Assembly: GCA_963789495.1 (NCBI GenBank)
Contig: CAWBLP010000009.1
Span: 124,001 to 188,000 of the forward strand
Length of the DNA: 64,000 bases
Source: CAWBLP01 sp963789495
GTDB lineage: Bacteria; Pseudomonadota; Alphaproteobacteria; Acetobacterales; Acetobacteraceae
Direction: 5' to 3'
Shown here one piece after another: positions 1-9,501 of the stretch (its first letter is position 1; every line of letters starts with the position of its first letter). The notes under the pieces are model-generated. The model saw only the letters and a program-made list of their open reading frames with translations. It was not told the DNA's origin and ran no database searches. Both the position numbers and the translations under genes were made by a program.

Positions 1-1738
1 GCGGCCGACCGAGCGGTCGTACAGTGGCTCGCTCACCTGCGCATAGCTGGCGGTGCGGGCGTAGCGGCGGTTCTCGTGGAAGGTCAGGCAGGCGTCGTCG
101 AACGGCGCGCCGATGAAGCGCAGCATGTCGCGCACGCTGGCCGCCTGGTCCTGCACGATGTCCTCGTAGCGCAGCGGCATGTAGCGCAGCGTCATCTCGG
201 CCCGGTAGTGCTGCACCAGCTCCATCACCCGGGCGTAGTGGGTTGCGGCGCTGGCCAGGTCGGCGGCGCAGAAGAAGCCATGGGTGAAGGCGTTGCTGAA
301 GGCGGACACCATGATGTCGAGCGGGTGGCGCAGCACGTGGATCAGCGGGGCGGCGGGAAACAGCAGCGCGATCAGGCCGAGATGGGTCTCGTTCAGCGGC
401 ATCTTGTCGGTGAATCTTGTCGCGCCGGGGCGCAGCACGCCCATCTGCCGCACCTTCTGCAGATAGTAGTCGCGCAGATTGTCCAGCCCCTCGCGCTGAT
501 CGCCCATCCAGAGTTCGGCCAGCGCCTCGGGATAGCCCAGCGGGCTGGCCAGCATGCGCGGCATGATGGCGGTCAGTTCGTGGATCAGCGGCAGTTCGTC
601 GCCGGCGGCGATGGCGGGATGCGCCGACAGGGTCTGTTCCACCAGCGTGGTGCCGGAGCGGGGAAAGCCCAGGATGAAGATCGGCTGGGCGACGTCGTCA
701 CGAACGGAGGCGCGCGGGATCAGGCGCAGGCGGCCGGCGGTGAAGAAGCCGGTCAGCCGGGCGATCTGCTGGCTGGCGACCTCGTCCATATAGACCTGGC
801 CGGAGATTTCCCGGGCGAGGCGTTTGGCTTCGGCGAAGGTGGCCCAGGCGTCGTCGTAGCGGCCGAGCTGGTCGAGCAGGCGGCCTTTTTCCAGGAGTTC
901 GTTGGGGCCGAGGGTGGATTCGCCGGTGGGGGTGACGCTGTCGATGACTGCGAGGGCTTCGTCATACTTTCGCATTCGGCCGAGCAGGACGGCGCGGGTG
1001 AGGCGGATGCCGGGGTCGTCGGGGAACAGGGTTTCCATGCGGTCGAGCAACTGGCCGGCGGGCGCAAAATTGCGGTCGGCTTCCTCGAGACGGGCGAAGC
1101 CCAGCAGGGTCTGGCGGATATTCGGGCCCGCGGCGACGGATTCCTCGGTACAGCGCGCGGGCTTCCTCCATGCGGCCCTGGGCCTTGAGGTTCCAGGCCA
1201 GGTTGGCGAGCAGGATCGGGTCGCGCTGGCCGGTCAGCTCCAGCACGCGGCGGTAGTGGTATTCGCCGATCTGCGGGCGGTTGGCCTCGGTGAGGATCAT
1301 GCCCATCAGGTTGTGCGCCTGGGGGTTTTCCGGGCCGATGCGGATGGCGTTGCGAGCCTGGAACTCGGCGTCCGCGAGGCTGCCCTTGCCGAGGAGGAGG
1401 AGCGCGAGTTCGTTGGTGGCGGCCAGGTTGTTGGGGTCGAAGGCGACCAGGCGGCGCAGCAACGCCTCGGCGGCCTGGTGGCGGCCCTGGGATTTGCGGA
1501 TCTCGTAGAGCACGGAGAGCGCGCCCGGGCGGTCCGGGGCGAGTTCCAGCACGTCCAGGCAGAGCCGTTCCGCGACCTCATCGGCGCCCTGGCGATGCGC
1601 CTGGATGGCGCGTTCGACGAGCGGCACCAGGTGGCGCGTCGCGTCGGCCGGCGGCAGGGCACCGAGTTGCAGGTTGCAGCACCGCACGCTGCGCAGCCCG
1701 CTGCCGCAGGGACACAGGACGGAGGCTTGGGTATTCAT
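1..1738 (-). pseudogene. TPR-containing sulfotransferase, 3' end outside window, frameshifted
   Basis: The protein starts at an ATG at 1738 with a SEC-C-like cysteine cluster (CPCGSG then CC), followed by TPR-type helices (roughly residues 35-190) and then a sulfotransferase domain. The PAPS-binding loop reads ILGFPRSGTT (bases about 650-690, minus strand), and the domain stays open to base 1, so the C-terminus lies outside. The frame breaks near base 1147: before it the reading is AEGRMEEARALY-like TPR sequence, after it EESVAAGPNIRQ continues one frame over. Dropping one base restores a continuous protein. Family knowledge: TPR-sulfotransferases of this type occur beside polysaccharide genes in alphaproteobacteria, and they move sulfate from PAPS to a sugar or protein. 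The acceptor is unknown. It is divergent from the glycosyltransferase at 2012. The frameshift may be a sequencing insertion rather than a real lesion. Confidence 0.8.
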
Positions 1739-2011
1739 AACGCTGACCCGGCAGGAGTGGGAAATTCTGGCACAGCCTCTGGGTGTAAGACTGACGGTCG
1801 TCACGCTGCAATGGTTGCGCGCGGCCTCGCCCTGGGCGGACCGCTGGCCGGGACAAGGTTTCAGTCTATGGTGTCGCGCCCCATGGTGGCGGACGCTTCG
1901 ATCCCAGGCGCCCCATCCGCCACGCCACAGGCGATGAGTTCGACAGGTTCAAACCAAGGTCTTGAGTACGCATTCCCGCGCTGCAGCGGACCCCTGCCCT
2001 GACGGTGACAA

Positions 2012-3247
2012 ATGCGGGTGATCTTCGCCGATCCCGGCCTTCGCGGATCAGCCGGGCATCATTTGGGCTACGCGGACGCGCTGGCGGAAGCGGCGCGGCA
2101 ACGCGGGCTGGCCGCGCCGGTGTTGACGCATCGCTCCTTCGTGGCGGATCCCGAGGTCAGCGCCACGCAGTTCCTGCCGCGTTTCAGCGCCCGCTATCAG
2201 ACCAGCGGCAGCGGCGGTGCCGCCCGCGCCGCATTGCTTGGCGCGATCAGCCGCCTGCCGGACGGGGTTTCGGACCTGGCGACCAGGCTGCTGCGCCGTG
2301 CCCGCCGGACCGCACGCGGCGGTCAGGCTGACAGTTTCGGGACCGAGCTGGCCGCCGCGCTGCGGGAGCTGGCGCCGACCGGGGACGACGTGCTGGTGCT
2401 GCCCAGCATCTCCGCGGCGAATCTGGGTGGGCTGGCCGGCGCGCTCGACCCGGAGGCGGTGGCGCGGCTGGTCATCGTCCTGCGCCGCCTGCCGGCTGAG
2501 ATGGACGACAGCGAGCCCGGACCGGAGCCGACTCACGCCCTGCTGCGTCGGCTGCAGGCCCATCTCGGGCCGCGCCTGTTCTTGTTCGCCGATACGGACT
2601 CGCTTGCGGCGCTGTGGAGCAGCGTGTCGGGTCTGCCGGTCGCCACGGTCCCGCTGCCGGTGAAGGTGCCCGCCAACCCGCCACGGACCCGGGACGGCCT
2701 GCCGCATCTGGTGTTCCCCGGCGGGGCGCGCAGCGAGAAAGGCTATACGCTGCTGCCGAAGCTGATCGCCGAACTCCGGGGCCGGGCGCGGTTCACGCTC
2801 CATAGCGGCGCGATCGATCGTTCGTCGGAACCGGTGGTGCAGCGGGCGCACCGCACTCTGCAATCTCAGGCCGGGCCTGATCTGCGGCTAATCGAGCACG
2901 ATCTGGAGCCGGCGGCCTATCTGGACCTGCTGCTGGATGCGGACCTGCTGCTGTTGCCGTACGACCCGAATGCCTATGGGCCGCGCAGCAGCGGCATTCT
3001 GGCCGAGGCGCGATCCCTGGCACTGCCGGCGGTCGTGCCCCGCGGCTGCTGGATGGAGGAGGTGGCCGGACCGGCGCAGCGCCTGGCGTTTGCATTTCCG
3101 GACGGGTTCGAGGCCAGCGTCCACGCGGCCCTCGCCGAACTGGCACCATTGACCCAGGCCATGCGCGAGGCGGCACCGGAATGGCGCACGCGGCACAACC
3201 CGGGTTCGGTGCTGGACGTGCTGCTCGGCGACCGGTCAGGGTTGTAA
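2012..3247 (+). CDS. Glycosyltransferase, GT4-like (411 aa)
   Basis: A two-lobed glycosyltransferase-like protein. The N-terminus carries a DPGL...GHHLGY motif and the C-terminal lobe has FPGGARSEKGY followed by PYDPNAYGPRSSG and a glutamate (ILAEA), the arrangement of the GT-B donor-sugar site in GT4-type enzymes. It ends in a THNP-like tail (RHNPGSVLDVLL). The first half of the fusion protein at 16174 has the same N-terminal and C-terminal signatures, so the two are probably paralogues. It opens a co-directional run of sugar-modifying genes and is 70 bases from the next one. The start has no convincing Shine-Dalgarno sequence. A GTG-starting overlapping frame at 2005 is a shadow. Donor and acceptor cannot be told from sequence. 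Confidence 0.75.
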   Translation: MRVIFADPGLRGSAGHHLGYADALAEAARQRGLAAPVLTHRSFVADPEVSATQFLPRFSARYQTSGSGGAARAALLGAISRLPDGVSDLATRLLRRARRTARGGQADSFGTELAAALRELAPTGDDVLVLPSISAANLGGLAGALDPEAVARLVIVLRRLPAEMDDSEPGPEPTHALLRRLQAHLGPRLFLFADTDSLAALWSSVSGLPVATVPLPVKVPANPPRTRDGLPHLVFPGGARSEKGYTLLPKLIAELRGRARFTLHSGAIDRSSEPVVQRAHRTLQSQAGPDLRLIEHDLEPAAYLDLLLDADLLLLPYDPNAYGPRSSGILAEARSLALPAVVPRGCWMEEVAGPAQRLAFAFPDGFEASVHAALAELAPLTQAMREAAPEWRTRHNPGSVLDVLLGDRSGL

Positions 3248-3317
3248 GCCAGAGCGGCGTTCGGTATCTGACCCCCTGGCGAGCAGGCCCGATCGTTCGG
3301 CAAACTGAGGCAATATC

Positions 3318-4250
3318 ATGCATTTTCTTGTCACCGGAGGCGCCGGGTATATCGGCTCGATGCTGATCCCCGCGCTCCTCGGGGCCGGTCACAAAGTCAC
3401 GGTGCTGGACATCTTCGCCGATGGTGACGCCAATCTGGCCGCCTGCTGCCTGAATGAGGGGTTCGAGACCGTGCGCGGCGATGCCCGCGACATGCGGGTG
3501 GTGGAGCCGCTGCTGAAGCAGGTGGACGCGGTGATCCCGCTGGCGGCGCTGGTCGGCGCTCCGCTCTGCGCCCGCGACGAGATCGGCGCGACCAGCTTGA
3601 ACCGCGACGCCGTGCTGGACCTGACCAAGCGCGTCTCGCGCGATCAACTGGTGGTCTATCCGACCACCAATAGCGGCTACGGCATCGGCGAGGCGAACGC
3701 CTACTGCACCGAGGATTCCCCGCTCCGTCCGGTCTCGCTGTACGGGCGGACGAAGGTGGATGCCGAGAAGGCAGTGCTGGACAACGCCGGCGGCGTATCG
3801 CTGCGCCTGGCGACCGTGTTCGGCATGTCCCCCCGCATGCGGCTCGACCTGCTGGTCAACGACTTCACCTGGCGCGCGGTGAATGACCGGGCGGTGGTGC
3901 TGTTCGAGGCTCATTTCCGCCGCAACTACATCCATATCCGCGACGTGGCGAAGGCGTTCCTGCATGCCGTCGACAATTACGGCAGCATGCGCGGCGAACC
4001 GTTCAATGTCGGCCTGTCGGAGGCGAATCTGAGCAAGGCGCAGCTCTGTGAGCGGATCGCCCGGCATGTGCCCGGCTTCGTCTGGCTGGAGGCGCCGGTG
4101 GGCGAGGACCCGGACAAGCGTGACTACGTGGTGTCCAACGAAAAGCTGGAAAAGACCGGCTGGCGGCCGGATGTGTCGCTGGATGCCGGGATCAGGGAGC
4201 TGGTGAAGGGCTATCGCATGCTGCGCAACGGCCGGTTCTCCAATGTCTGA
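3318..4250 (+). CDS. NAD-dependent epimerase/dehydratase (extended SDR)
   Basis: A 310 aa extended short-chain dehydrogenase. The Rossmann glycine motif TGGAGYIGS lies at residues 6-14, and the active-site YxxxK reads YGRTK near residue 142. The enzyme should act on a nucleotide-activated sugar in the cytoplasm (epimerisation, dehydration or reduction). An AGGC-type ribosome site precedes the ATG. Its 3' end overlaps the methyltransferase gene by 8 bases, so the two are translationally coupled. It is one of three different SDRs in this run (with 5511 and 6448), which suggests a multi-step pathway to an unusual sugar. The exact reaction cannot be assigned. Confidence 0.85.
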   Translation: MHFLVTGGAGYIGSMLIPALLGAGHKVTVLDIFADGDANLAACCLNEGFETVRGDARDMRVVEPLLKQVDAVIPLAALVGAPLCARDEIGATSLNRDAVLDLTKRVSRDQLVVYPTTNSGYGIGEANAYCTEDSPLRPVSLYGRTKVDAEKAVLDNAGGVSLRLATVFGMSPRMRLDLLVNDFTWRAVNDRAVVLFEAHFRRNYIHIRDVAKAFLHAVDNYGSMRGEPFNVGLSEANLSKAQLCERIARHVPGFVWLEAPVGEDPDKRDYVVSNEKLEKTGWRPDVSLDAGIRELVKGYRMLRNGRFSNV

Positions 4251-5514
4251 CCGGCCCACCGTTCCGCCCCCAGGCCAGATGCTGGACATGGCTTGCCGCT
4301 GCTGTGGCGGCCGGCATGTCGAGCTGGTGCTGAATCTGGGCGATCAGCCGCATTGCAATCGTCTGGTGCGCCCGGACCTGCCGGCGGGAACCGAGCCTGC
4401 CTATCCGCTGCGGGTCGGGTTCTGCCGCGACTGCACGATGGTGCAGATCGACCACACGATTCCGAAGGAATCGATGTTTTCCGACTATCCCTACGTGTCG
4501 GGCACGACCAAAACGCTGCCGGAGCATTTCCGCACCACCTCGGCGCGTATCGCCGCCGCCTACGGGCTGGGCCCGCAGGACCTGGTGGTCGATATCGGCA
4601 GCAATGATGGCACCTGGCTGAAGCAGTATGCCCCGTATGGCTGCCGCGTGCTGGGGGTGGAGGCCGCTGCCAATGTCGCCCGCATCGCGCAGGATGCCGG
4701 CATCCCGACCTGGAACCGTTTCTTCAACGAAGATTGCGCGCGCGACATCCTGGCGGAACACGGGCCGGCCAAGATCGTCACCGCCGCCGGCGTATTCTTC
4801 CATCTGGAGGAACTGCACAGCGTCGTCCGCGGCATCGCGGCGCTGCTGGCACCGGACGGCGTGTTCGTGGTGCAGGCGATCTACCTCGGCGGCATGGTGG
4901 AGAACACCGCCTTCGATCAGGTCTATCACGAGCATCTTTGCTACTACACGCTGAAGTCGCTGTCGGCGCTGCTGGAACGCCACGGGCTGGAAGTGTTCGA
5001 GGCCGATCTGGTGCCGATCCATGGCGGCACGATCGAGGCGCATGTCGCGCGCAAGGGCACGCGCCCGGTGGGCGACTCGGTGCGGCGGCTGCAGGCAGCG
5101 GAATCGGCCAAGCGACTGGGCGAGATCGAGACCTATCGCGACTTTGCCGCCCGCGTGCTGACCCTGCGCGACCGGCTGCGTGCGCTGCTCAGCGCGTATC
5201 GCACGCATGGAAAATCGGTCTGGGCCTATGGCGCACCGGCCAAGGGAGCGACTTTGCTGAACAGTTTCAGCATCGGCCCCGAGCTGGTGCAGAAAGCCGT
5301 CGAAAAGAACCCATTGAAGATCGGCCTGGCGATTCCCGGCATGCGCATCCCGATCGAGGACGAAGCCGGCCAGCGGCCTGACGCCTATCTGGTGCTTGCC
5401 TGGAACTTCATCGATGAGTTCGTGCGCAAGGAACAGGATTGGCTGGCATCGGGCGGCGCCTTCATCGTGCCGATCCCGGAGGTGAAGGTCATCGGCGCGA
5501 ACCCGCCGACATGA
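4243..5514 (+). CDS. Sugar C-methyltransferase-like SAM methyltransferase
   Basis: A 423 aa protein with the three-part layout of NDP-hexose C-methyltransferases: an N-terminal zinc-binding module (CRCCGG at about 18-23 and CRDC near 64), a central class I SAM fold (VVDIGSNDGTWL near residue 112, then FFHLEEL) and a C-terminal domain containing GGTIEAHV and YGAPAKGATLLN, typical of the Methyltransf_14 region. Family members methylate the C3 carbon of a keto-sugar nucleotide to give a branched sugar. It overlaps the SDR before it by 8 bases and the SDR after it by 4, so all three look like one transcript and probably one pathway. Substrate not determined. Confidence 0.85.
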   Translation: MSDRPTVPPPGQMLDMACRCCGGRHVELVLNLGDQPHCNRLVRPDLPAGTEPAYPLRVGFCRDCTMVQIDHTIPKESMFSDYPYVSGTTKTLPEHFRTTSARIAAAYGLGPQDLVVDIGSNDGTWLKQYAPYGCRVLGVEAAANVARIAQDAGIPTWNRFFNEDCARDILAEHGPAKIVTAAGVFFHLEELHSVVRGIAALLAPDGVFVVQAIYLGGMVENTAFDQVYHEHLCYYTLKSLSALLERHGLEVFEADLVPIHGGTIEAHVARKGTRPVGDSVRRLQAAESAKRLGEIETYRDFAARVLTLRDRLRALLSAYRTHGKSVWAYGAPAKGATLLNSFSIGPELVQKAVEKNPLKIGLAIPGMRIPIEDEAGQRPDAYLVLAWNFIDEFVRKEQDWLASGGAFIVPIPEVKVIGANPPT

Positions 5515-6461
5515 GCCTGCCCGATGCCGTCGTGGTGTTCGGCGCCAGTGGGTTCATCGGGCGCAATATCGTGCGGGCTTTGGCGGGCCGGGTTCCCATG
5601 CTGCTGGGCGTGAACAGCAGCGGCCAGACCGTGCCGGGCTGCACCGCAACCATTGCCGCCGGCGCGCTGGACACCTGCCCTGCCCTGCCCGCGGACGCCG
5701 CCATCATTCACGTTGCGGCATTTCGCTATTTCGCATCGCAGTTCGCCAGGCAGCAGGCGGACATCGTCAGCGCCAACCTGGCCCTGACCGATCAGGTGTA
5801 CCGCTTCGCCCTGCAACGCGGCATCACGGAGATCCGCGCCGCCAGCAGCTCCGCCGTCTATCCTGCATCCTGGCCGGTGCTGGACGACGAGCAGAAGCTG
5901 GACCTGAACGATTGGCCGCATGAGGGCGAAGCGGCCTATGCCTGGTCGAAGCGCTGGGGGGAGATCGCCGGCGAGCTATGGCGGCGGCGGGCCGGCGTGA
6001 ACACGATCAGCTTTCGCCTGACCAACCCCTACGGCCCGTTCGATACGCTGGACGAAAGCGAGGCGCATGTCGCCACTGCCTTCGTCATCCGCGCGCTGGG
6101 TGACGTGCCGGAGTTTGAAATTCGCGGCGATCCGACGGCGGAACGGGATTTTGTCCATGCCGGCGATGTCGCAGCCAGTTTCGTCGAGTCGCTGTCGCTG
6201 CGCGGCGTGACGGATGCGGTGAACTGCGCGGCCGGCCATACCACGCAGATCATCGCTCTGGCCGAGGCCGCCATGCGTGTTGCCGGACGCGAACGCAAGC
6301 TGCGCACCAATCCGCCGCCCCCGGGTGCCAATCCCGGCGTCAAGCTGCGCCGCGCCACCGCGGGCCGCCTGCGCAAATTGCTGCCGGGACTGAGGGAATT
6401 CCGCTCCCTCGACGACGGCATGGGCGACACCATCACCTGGTACCGCGATGCTCTACGCTGA
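5511..6461 (+). CDS. NAD-dependent epimerase/dehydratase (extended SDR)
   Basis: A 316 aa extended SDR starting at the ATG that overlaps the methyltransferase stop (ATGA). The nucleotide motif GASGFIG is at residues 10-16 and the catalytic YxxxK reads YAWSK. Residues around GDPTAERDFVHAGDVA match the usual substrate-proximal strand of sugar epimerases. The C-terminal 14 bases overlap the next gene. It is expected to reduce, dehydrate or epimerise the methylated keto-sugar made by the upstream enzyme; that order is inference from gene order only. Confidence 0.85.
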   Translation: MSLPDAVVVFGASGFIGRNIVRALAGRVPMLLGVNSSGQTVPGCTATIAAGALDTCPALPADAAIIHVAAFRYFASQFARQQADIVSANLALTDQVYRFALQRGITEIRAASSSAVYPASWPVLDDEQKLDLNDWPHEGEAAYAWSKRWGEIAGELWRRRAGVNTISFRLTNPYGPFDTLDESEAHVATAFVIRALGDVPEFEIRGDPTAERDFVHAGDVAASFVESLSLRGVTDAVNCAAGHTTQIIALAEAAMRVAGRERKLRTNPPPPGANPGVKLRRATAGRLRKLLPGLREFRSLDDGMGDTITWYRDALR

Positions 6462-7386
6462 CTCCGTAACAATCGTGCTCGGCGCCGACGGATTCGTCGG
6501 CCGTCACCTGGTTGCGACCTGGCGCGCGCGTGGCTGGCCGGTGCATCCGATCGGCCGAGCCGCCGGCGATTTCACCGACCAAGCCGTGGTGGACCAGGCG
6601 CTGCGCAGTGCACCCCAGGCCGGGCGCATTCTGCACGCGGTGACCAAGCAGCGCACCGGCGCCATCCAGTACCAGATGCAGGGCGAGTTGCTGCACGACA
6701 ATGCCCGCATCCACCTGAACGTTCTGGAAGCCTGGCGGCGGCATCAGCCCGGGGCCAAGCTGATTTCGCTCGGCAGCTCCTGCATCTATCCGGAATCGGA
6801 CCGGCCAATTCCGGAAACCGCGTTCCGCTCCGGCCTGCCGCATCCTTCCGTGCGCGGCTACGCGCTGGCGAAGGAAGTGCTGGTGACCGGCAGCGAAACC
6901 TATGGCGCGCAATACGGGCTGCACTGGCTGCATTGCGTGCTGGCGACGCTGTACGGACCGGGCGCGCACACCGAACCGAACCGCAGCCACTTCATGGCGG
7001 CGCTGATCGCCCGCGCCGCCGCAACCCATCGCAGCGGCACACAGACTTTCGAGGTCTGGGGCAGCCCCGACACAGTGCGCGACCTGCTTTATGTCGCCGA
7101 CCAGATCGACGCGGTGATCGCCGCCGACGCCGCCTTCGAGGATACCATCGTGAACTGCACATCGAATGCGCCGGTGACCATCGGGGAATGCGCCCGCGCC
7201 ATCATGCAGGCGCTGGATTGGGATGCGGAGATCATCCATCCTGCCGGCAGCTTCCAGGGCACCGGCTACAAGACCGTGGAGTCAGCGCGCTTTCTGTCAG
7301 CGACGGGGTGGGGGCCGCAGGTGGCGCTTGCCGACGGCGTCCGCGAGGTGCTGCGGGCCAACTTCGCTCAGGGACACCGGACATGA
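6448..7386 (+). CDS. NAD-dependent epimerase, GDP-fucose-synthase-like SDR
   Basis: A 312 aa extended SDR. GADGFVG is the glycine motif (residues 12-18) and the active site is YALAK, with SLGSSCIYPE upstream, a signature shared with GDP-fucose synthase type epimerase/reductases. The gene overlaps the preceding SDR by 14 bases and the following kinase by 4 (ATGA), so it belongs to the same translationally coupled run. Likely product: a deoxy or epimerised nucleotide sugar for the polysaccharide. The specific sugar is not known. Confidence 0.85.
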   Translation: MLYADSVTIVLGADGFVGRHLVATWRARGWPVHPIGRAAGDFTDQAVVDQALRSAPQAGRILHAVTKQRTGAIQYQMQGELLHDNARIHLNVLEAWRRHQPGAKLISLGSSCIYPESDRPIPETAFRSGLPHPSVRGYALAKEVLVTGSETYGAQYGLHWLHCVLATLYGPGAHTEPNRSHFMAALIARAAATHRSGTQTFEVWGSPDTVRDLLYVADQIDAVIAADAAFEDTIVNCTSNAPVTIGECARAIMQALDWDAEIIHPAGSFQGTGYKTVESARFLSATGWGPQVALADGVREVLRANFAQGHRT

Positions 7387-8375
7387 TCACGGTTTCCCGC
7401 ACGCCGCTGCGGGTCAGCTTCTTCGGCGGCGGCACCGACTATCCCGAGTATTTCGAGCGTGCCCGCGGCGCCGTGCTGGGCATGGCGATCGACAAATACA
7501 TCTATATTTCGGCGCTGCGCCTGTCGTCGGTGATCGACTACCATTACCGGGTCAGCTACTCGCGCATCGAGACCGTGGCGCACGCGCACGAATTGCAGCA
7601 TCCGGTGGTGCGCAATGTGCTGCAGCATTTCGCACTGACCGAGCCGGTGGACCTGTCGATCATGGCCGACCTGCCGGCGCGCAGTGGCCTGGGCAGTTCG
7701 TCGTCCTTCACGGTGGGGCTGATCAACCTGGTGCATTGCCTGCAGAAGAAGCCGATCACCAAGCTGGATCTGGCACGCCGCGCGGTCTTCATCGAGCGGG
7801 AACTGCTGGCCGAAAACGTGGGGGTGCAAGACCAGTATCACGCCGCGTTCGGCGGGCTGAATTGATTCGAGTTCACCGCGGGACGTACCCGTATCGAGCC
7901 GGTGCAGATGACCGCGCCCTGCCAGGCTGCACTGACTGGCTCGCTGTTCCTAGTCTACACTGGTGTCACGCGGTTCGCCTCGCAAACGCTGGACGAGCAA
8001 ATGCAGCGCACCGTCAGCCACGCGGCGGATGATGCGCTGTCGCATTTACTGGCGCTGGTGGACCAGGCGGTATCCGTGCTGGAGGGCGACGACCCGGATC
8101 AGTTGCTGACCGCGTTCGGCGCGATGCTGCATGACGGGTGGGAAACCAAGAAAAAGCTTTCGTCGAAGGTGAGCAATCCACAGATCGATACGCTGTACGA
8201 TTCGGCGCGTGCCGCTGGGGCGCTGGGCGGCAAGCTGTGCGGGGCCGGCAGCGGCGGGTTCCTGCTGATGATGGTGCCGCCGGGCCGGCAGGCCGGGTTT
8301 CTGGAGCGGATGCACGGGACGGCGGTGATCCCGGTGGGAATGGACACGGTGGGCTCGACGATCCTGACGGGGTAA
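7383..8375 (+). pseudogene. GHMP sugar kinase (HddA-like), interrupted by in-frame TGA
   Basis: The frame opens at 7383 with TPLRVSFFGGGTDYPEYF, the N-terminal signature of D-glycero-D-manno-heptose 7-phosphate kinases and related GHMP kinases. The ATP loop LPARSGLGSSSS follows near residue 100. The reading stops at TGA (7863-7865) after AFGGLN, but the same frame continues without any shift as FEFTAGRTRIEPVQM down to the C-terminal motif GGKLCGAGSGGFLL and a TAA at 8375. The total of 331 codons is the normal family length. The simplest reading is a CGA (Arg) to TGA change, since GGxNR is usual there. Both halves lack a complete active site, so the gene is probably inactive unless the stop is read through or is an error. 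The other heptose genes (gmhA, hddC) are not in the window. Confidence 0.8.
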
Positions 8376-8381
8376 AACACG

Positions 8382-9464
8382 GTGTCCACGGGCATATCCA
8401 GCAACGCCAGGCCGCGGCAGCTCGACGCTTTGACCTCACTGCGGTTTTTCGCCGCCTTCGCCGTGGTGCTCTATCACGTCCCCTACACCCTGGCCCGTTC
8501 GGTAGGATGGACCATCCTTCCCGATGGGCCACTCGGCGTGAGTTTCTTCTTTATCCTCTCGGGCTTCATCCTGCGCCATGTGTATCAGGCGGGAAGTTTT
8601 GACAGGAAGTGGTTTTACCGGAAGCGCTTTGCCCGCATCTACCCGCTGCATCTGGTGACGCTCGTCATTTGGATCGCACTGTTTTTCCAGAGCTGGGGCA
8701 ACCCGCTGGGAGAAAAGATCAACAGTGGAATAACGAATATTCTTCTGCTTCAGGCATTTTTCAGTGGCCCGTTGTTCACCCTGGGCTACAATGCGGTTTC
8801 CTGGAGCATTTCTGTCGAAGCCTTTTTCTATGCGCTATTTCCCTTTTTGGTAAAACGCCGCGCTTATGCGATTGTTTTTGGCATATACGCGGTGATCTTT
8901 CTGTTGATGCCAGCTTCGCTTCACGACTGGCTTAATCGCGCCTTTCCCAATTTTTTCTATTTCAATCCCCTTGCCCGGCTGCTCGAATTTTCCTTTGGAA
9001 TGGTGCTGTACGATGGATTTGGCAGGTTACGACCGCCTGTTGCCGTCAACACCATACTGCAGTTGATCAGCATCGTGGCCTTACTCGCGTTGATCGTCGT
9101 GACGTGGGCACTTCCCGATTCGCTTCGAAATTTCGTTTTACTCTTTCCATTCGGCGCATTGATTTTGACCATGTCGGTCGATGGGTGGATCAGCCAGAAG
9201 CTCATGCACCCAGTGCTGGTGATGTTGGGCGAATCCTCGTTCGCACTCTACATGATCCATCACTTTCTGTTCCGCATTATCGATGATCTGCCTTTCAGCG
9301 GACCAAAGATCGTTGTCCTGTGTGTTTCGGTGCTAGCCGCCATCACCCTCTCGATCGGCGTTCATTACGGTATCGAGCGACCAGCCCGGGTCCTGCTCTC
9401 CGAGAGAGGTGATCGGCCGCGCCCGCCCGCGAGACCATTGGGAACTGGGACCGTCGGCTTCTGA
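8382..9464 (+). CDS. Acyltransferase 3 family membrane O-acyltransferase
   Basis: A 360 aa polytopic membrane protein starting at GTG, 6 bases after the kinase stop. LDALTSLRFFAAFAVVLYH near the N-terminus carries the conserved R and H of acyltransferase-3 (OafA/NodX type) enzymes, and RFARIYPLH is the second conserved block. About ten hydrophobic segments follow, and FILSGFIL and SISVEAFFY are typical family patches. Such proteins acetylate sugars of O-antigen or exopolysaccharide at the inner membrane. The DNA from about 8.6 to 9.3 kb is noticeably more A/T-rich than its neighbours, a hint of separate origin. Confidence 0.85.
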   Translation: MSTGISSNARPRQLDALTSLRFFAAFAVVLYHVPYTLARSVGWTILPDGPLGVSFFFILSGFILRHVYQAGSFDRKWFYRKRFARIYPLHLVTLVIWIALFFQSWGNPLGEKINSGITNILLLQAFFSGPLFTLGYNAVSWSISVEAFFYALFPFLVKRRAYAIVFGIYAVIFLLMPASLHDWLNRAFPNFFYFNPLARLLEFSFGMVLYDGFGRLRPPVAVNTILQLISIVALLALIVVTWALPDSLRNFVLLFPFGALILTMSVDGWISQKLMHPVLVMLGESSFALYMIHHFLFRIIDDLPFSGPKIVVLCVSVLAAITLSIGVHYGIERPARVLLSERGDRPRPPARPLGTGTVGF

Positions 9465-9501
9465 CCCCTGCAATTCCCAACGCCTCTCCGGGAGATGGCT
9501 T

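Noticed and set aside
76..1188. Long plus-strand open frame at the left end
   Set aside because: It is antisense to the sulfotransferase, has low-complexity GQVGG/AEEA-type composition and matches no family.
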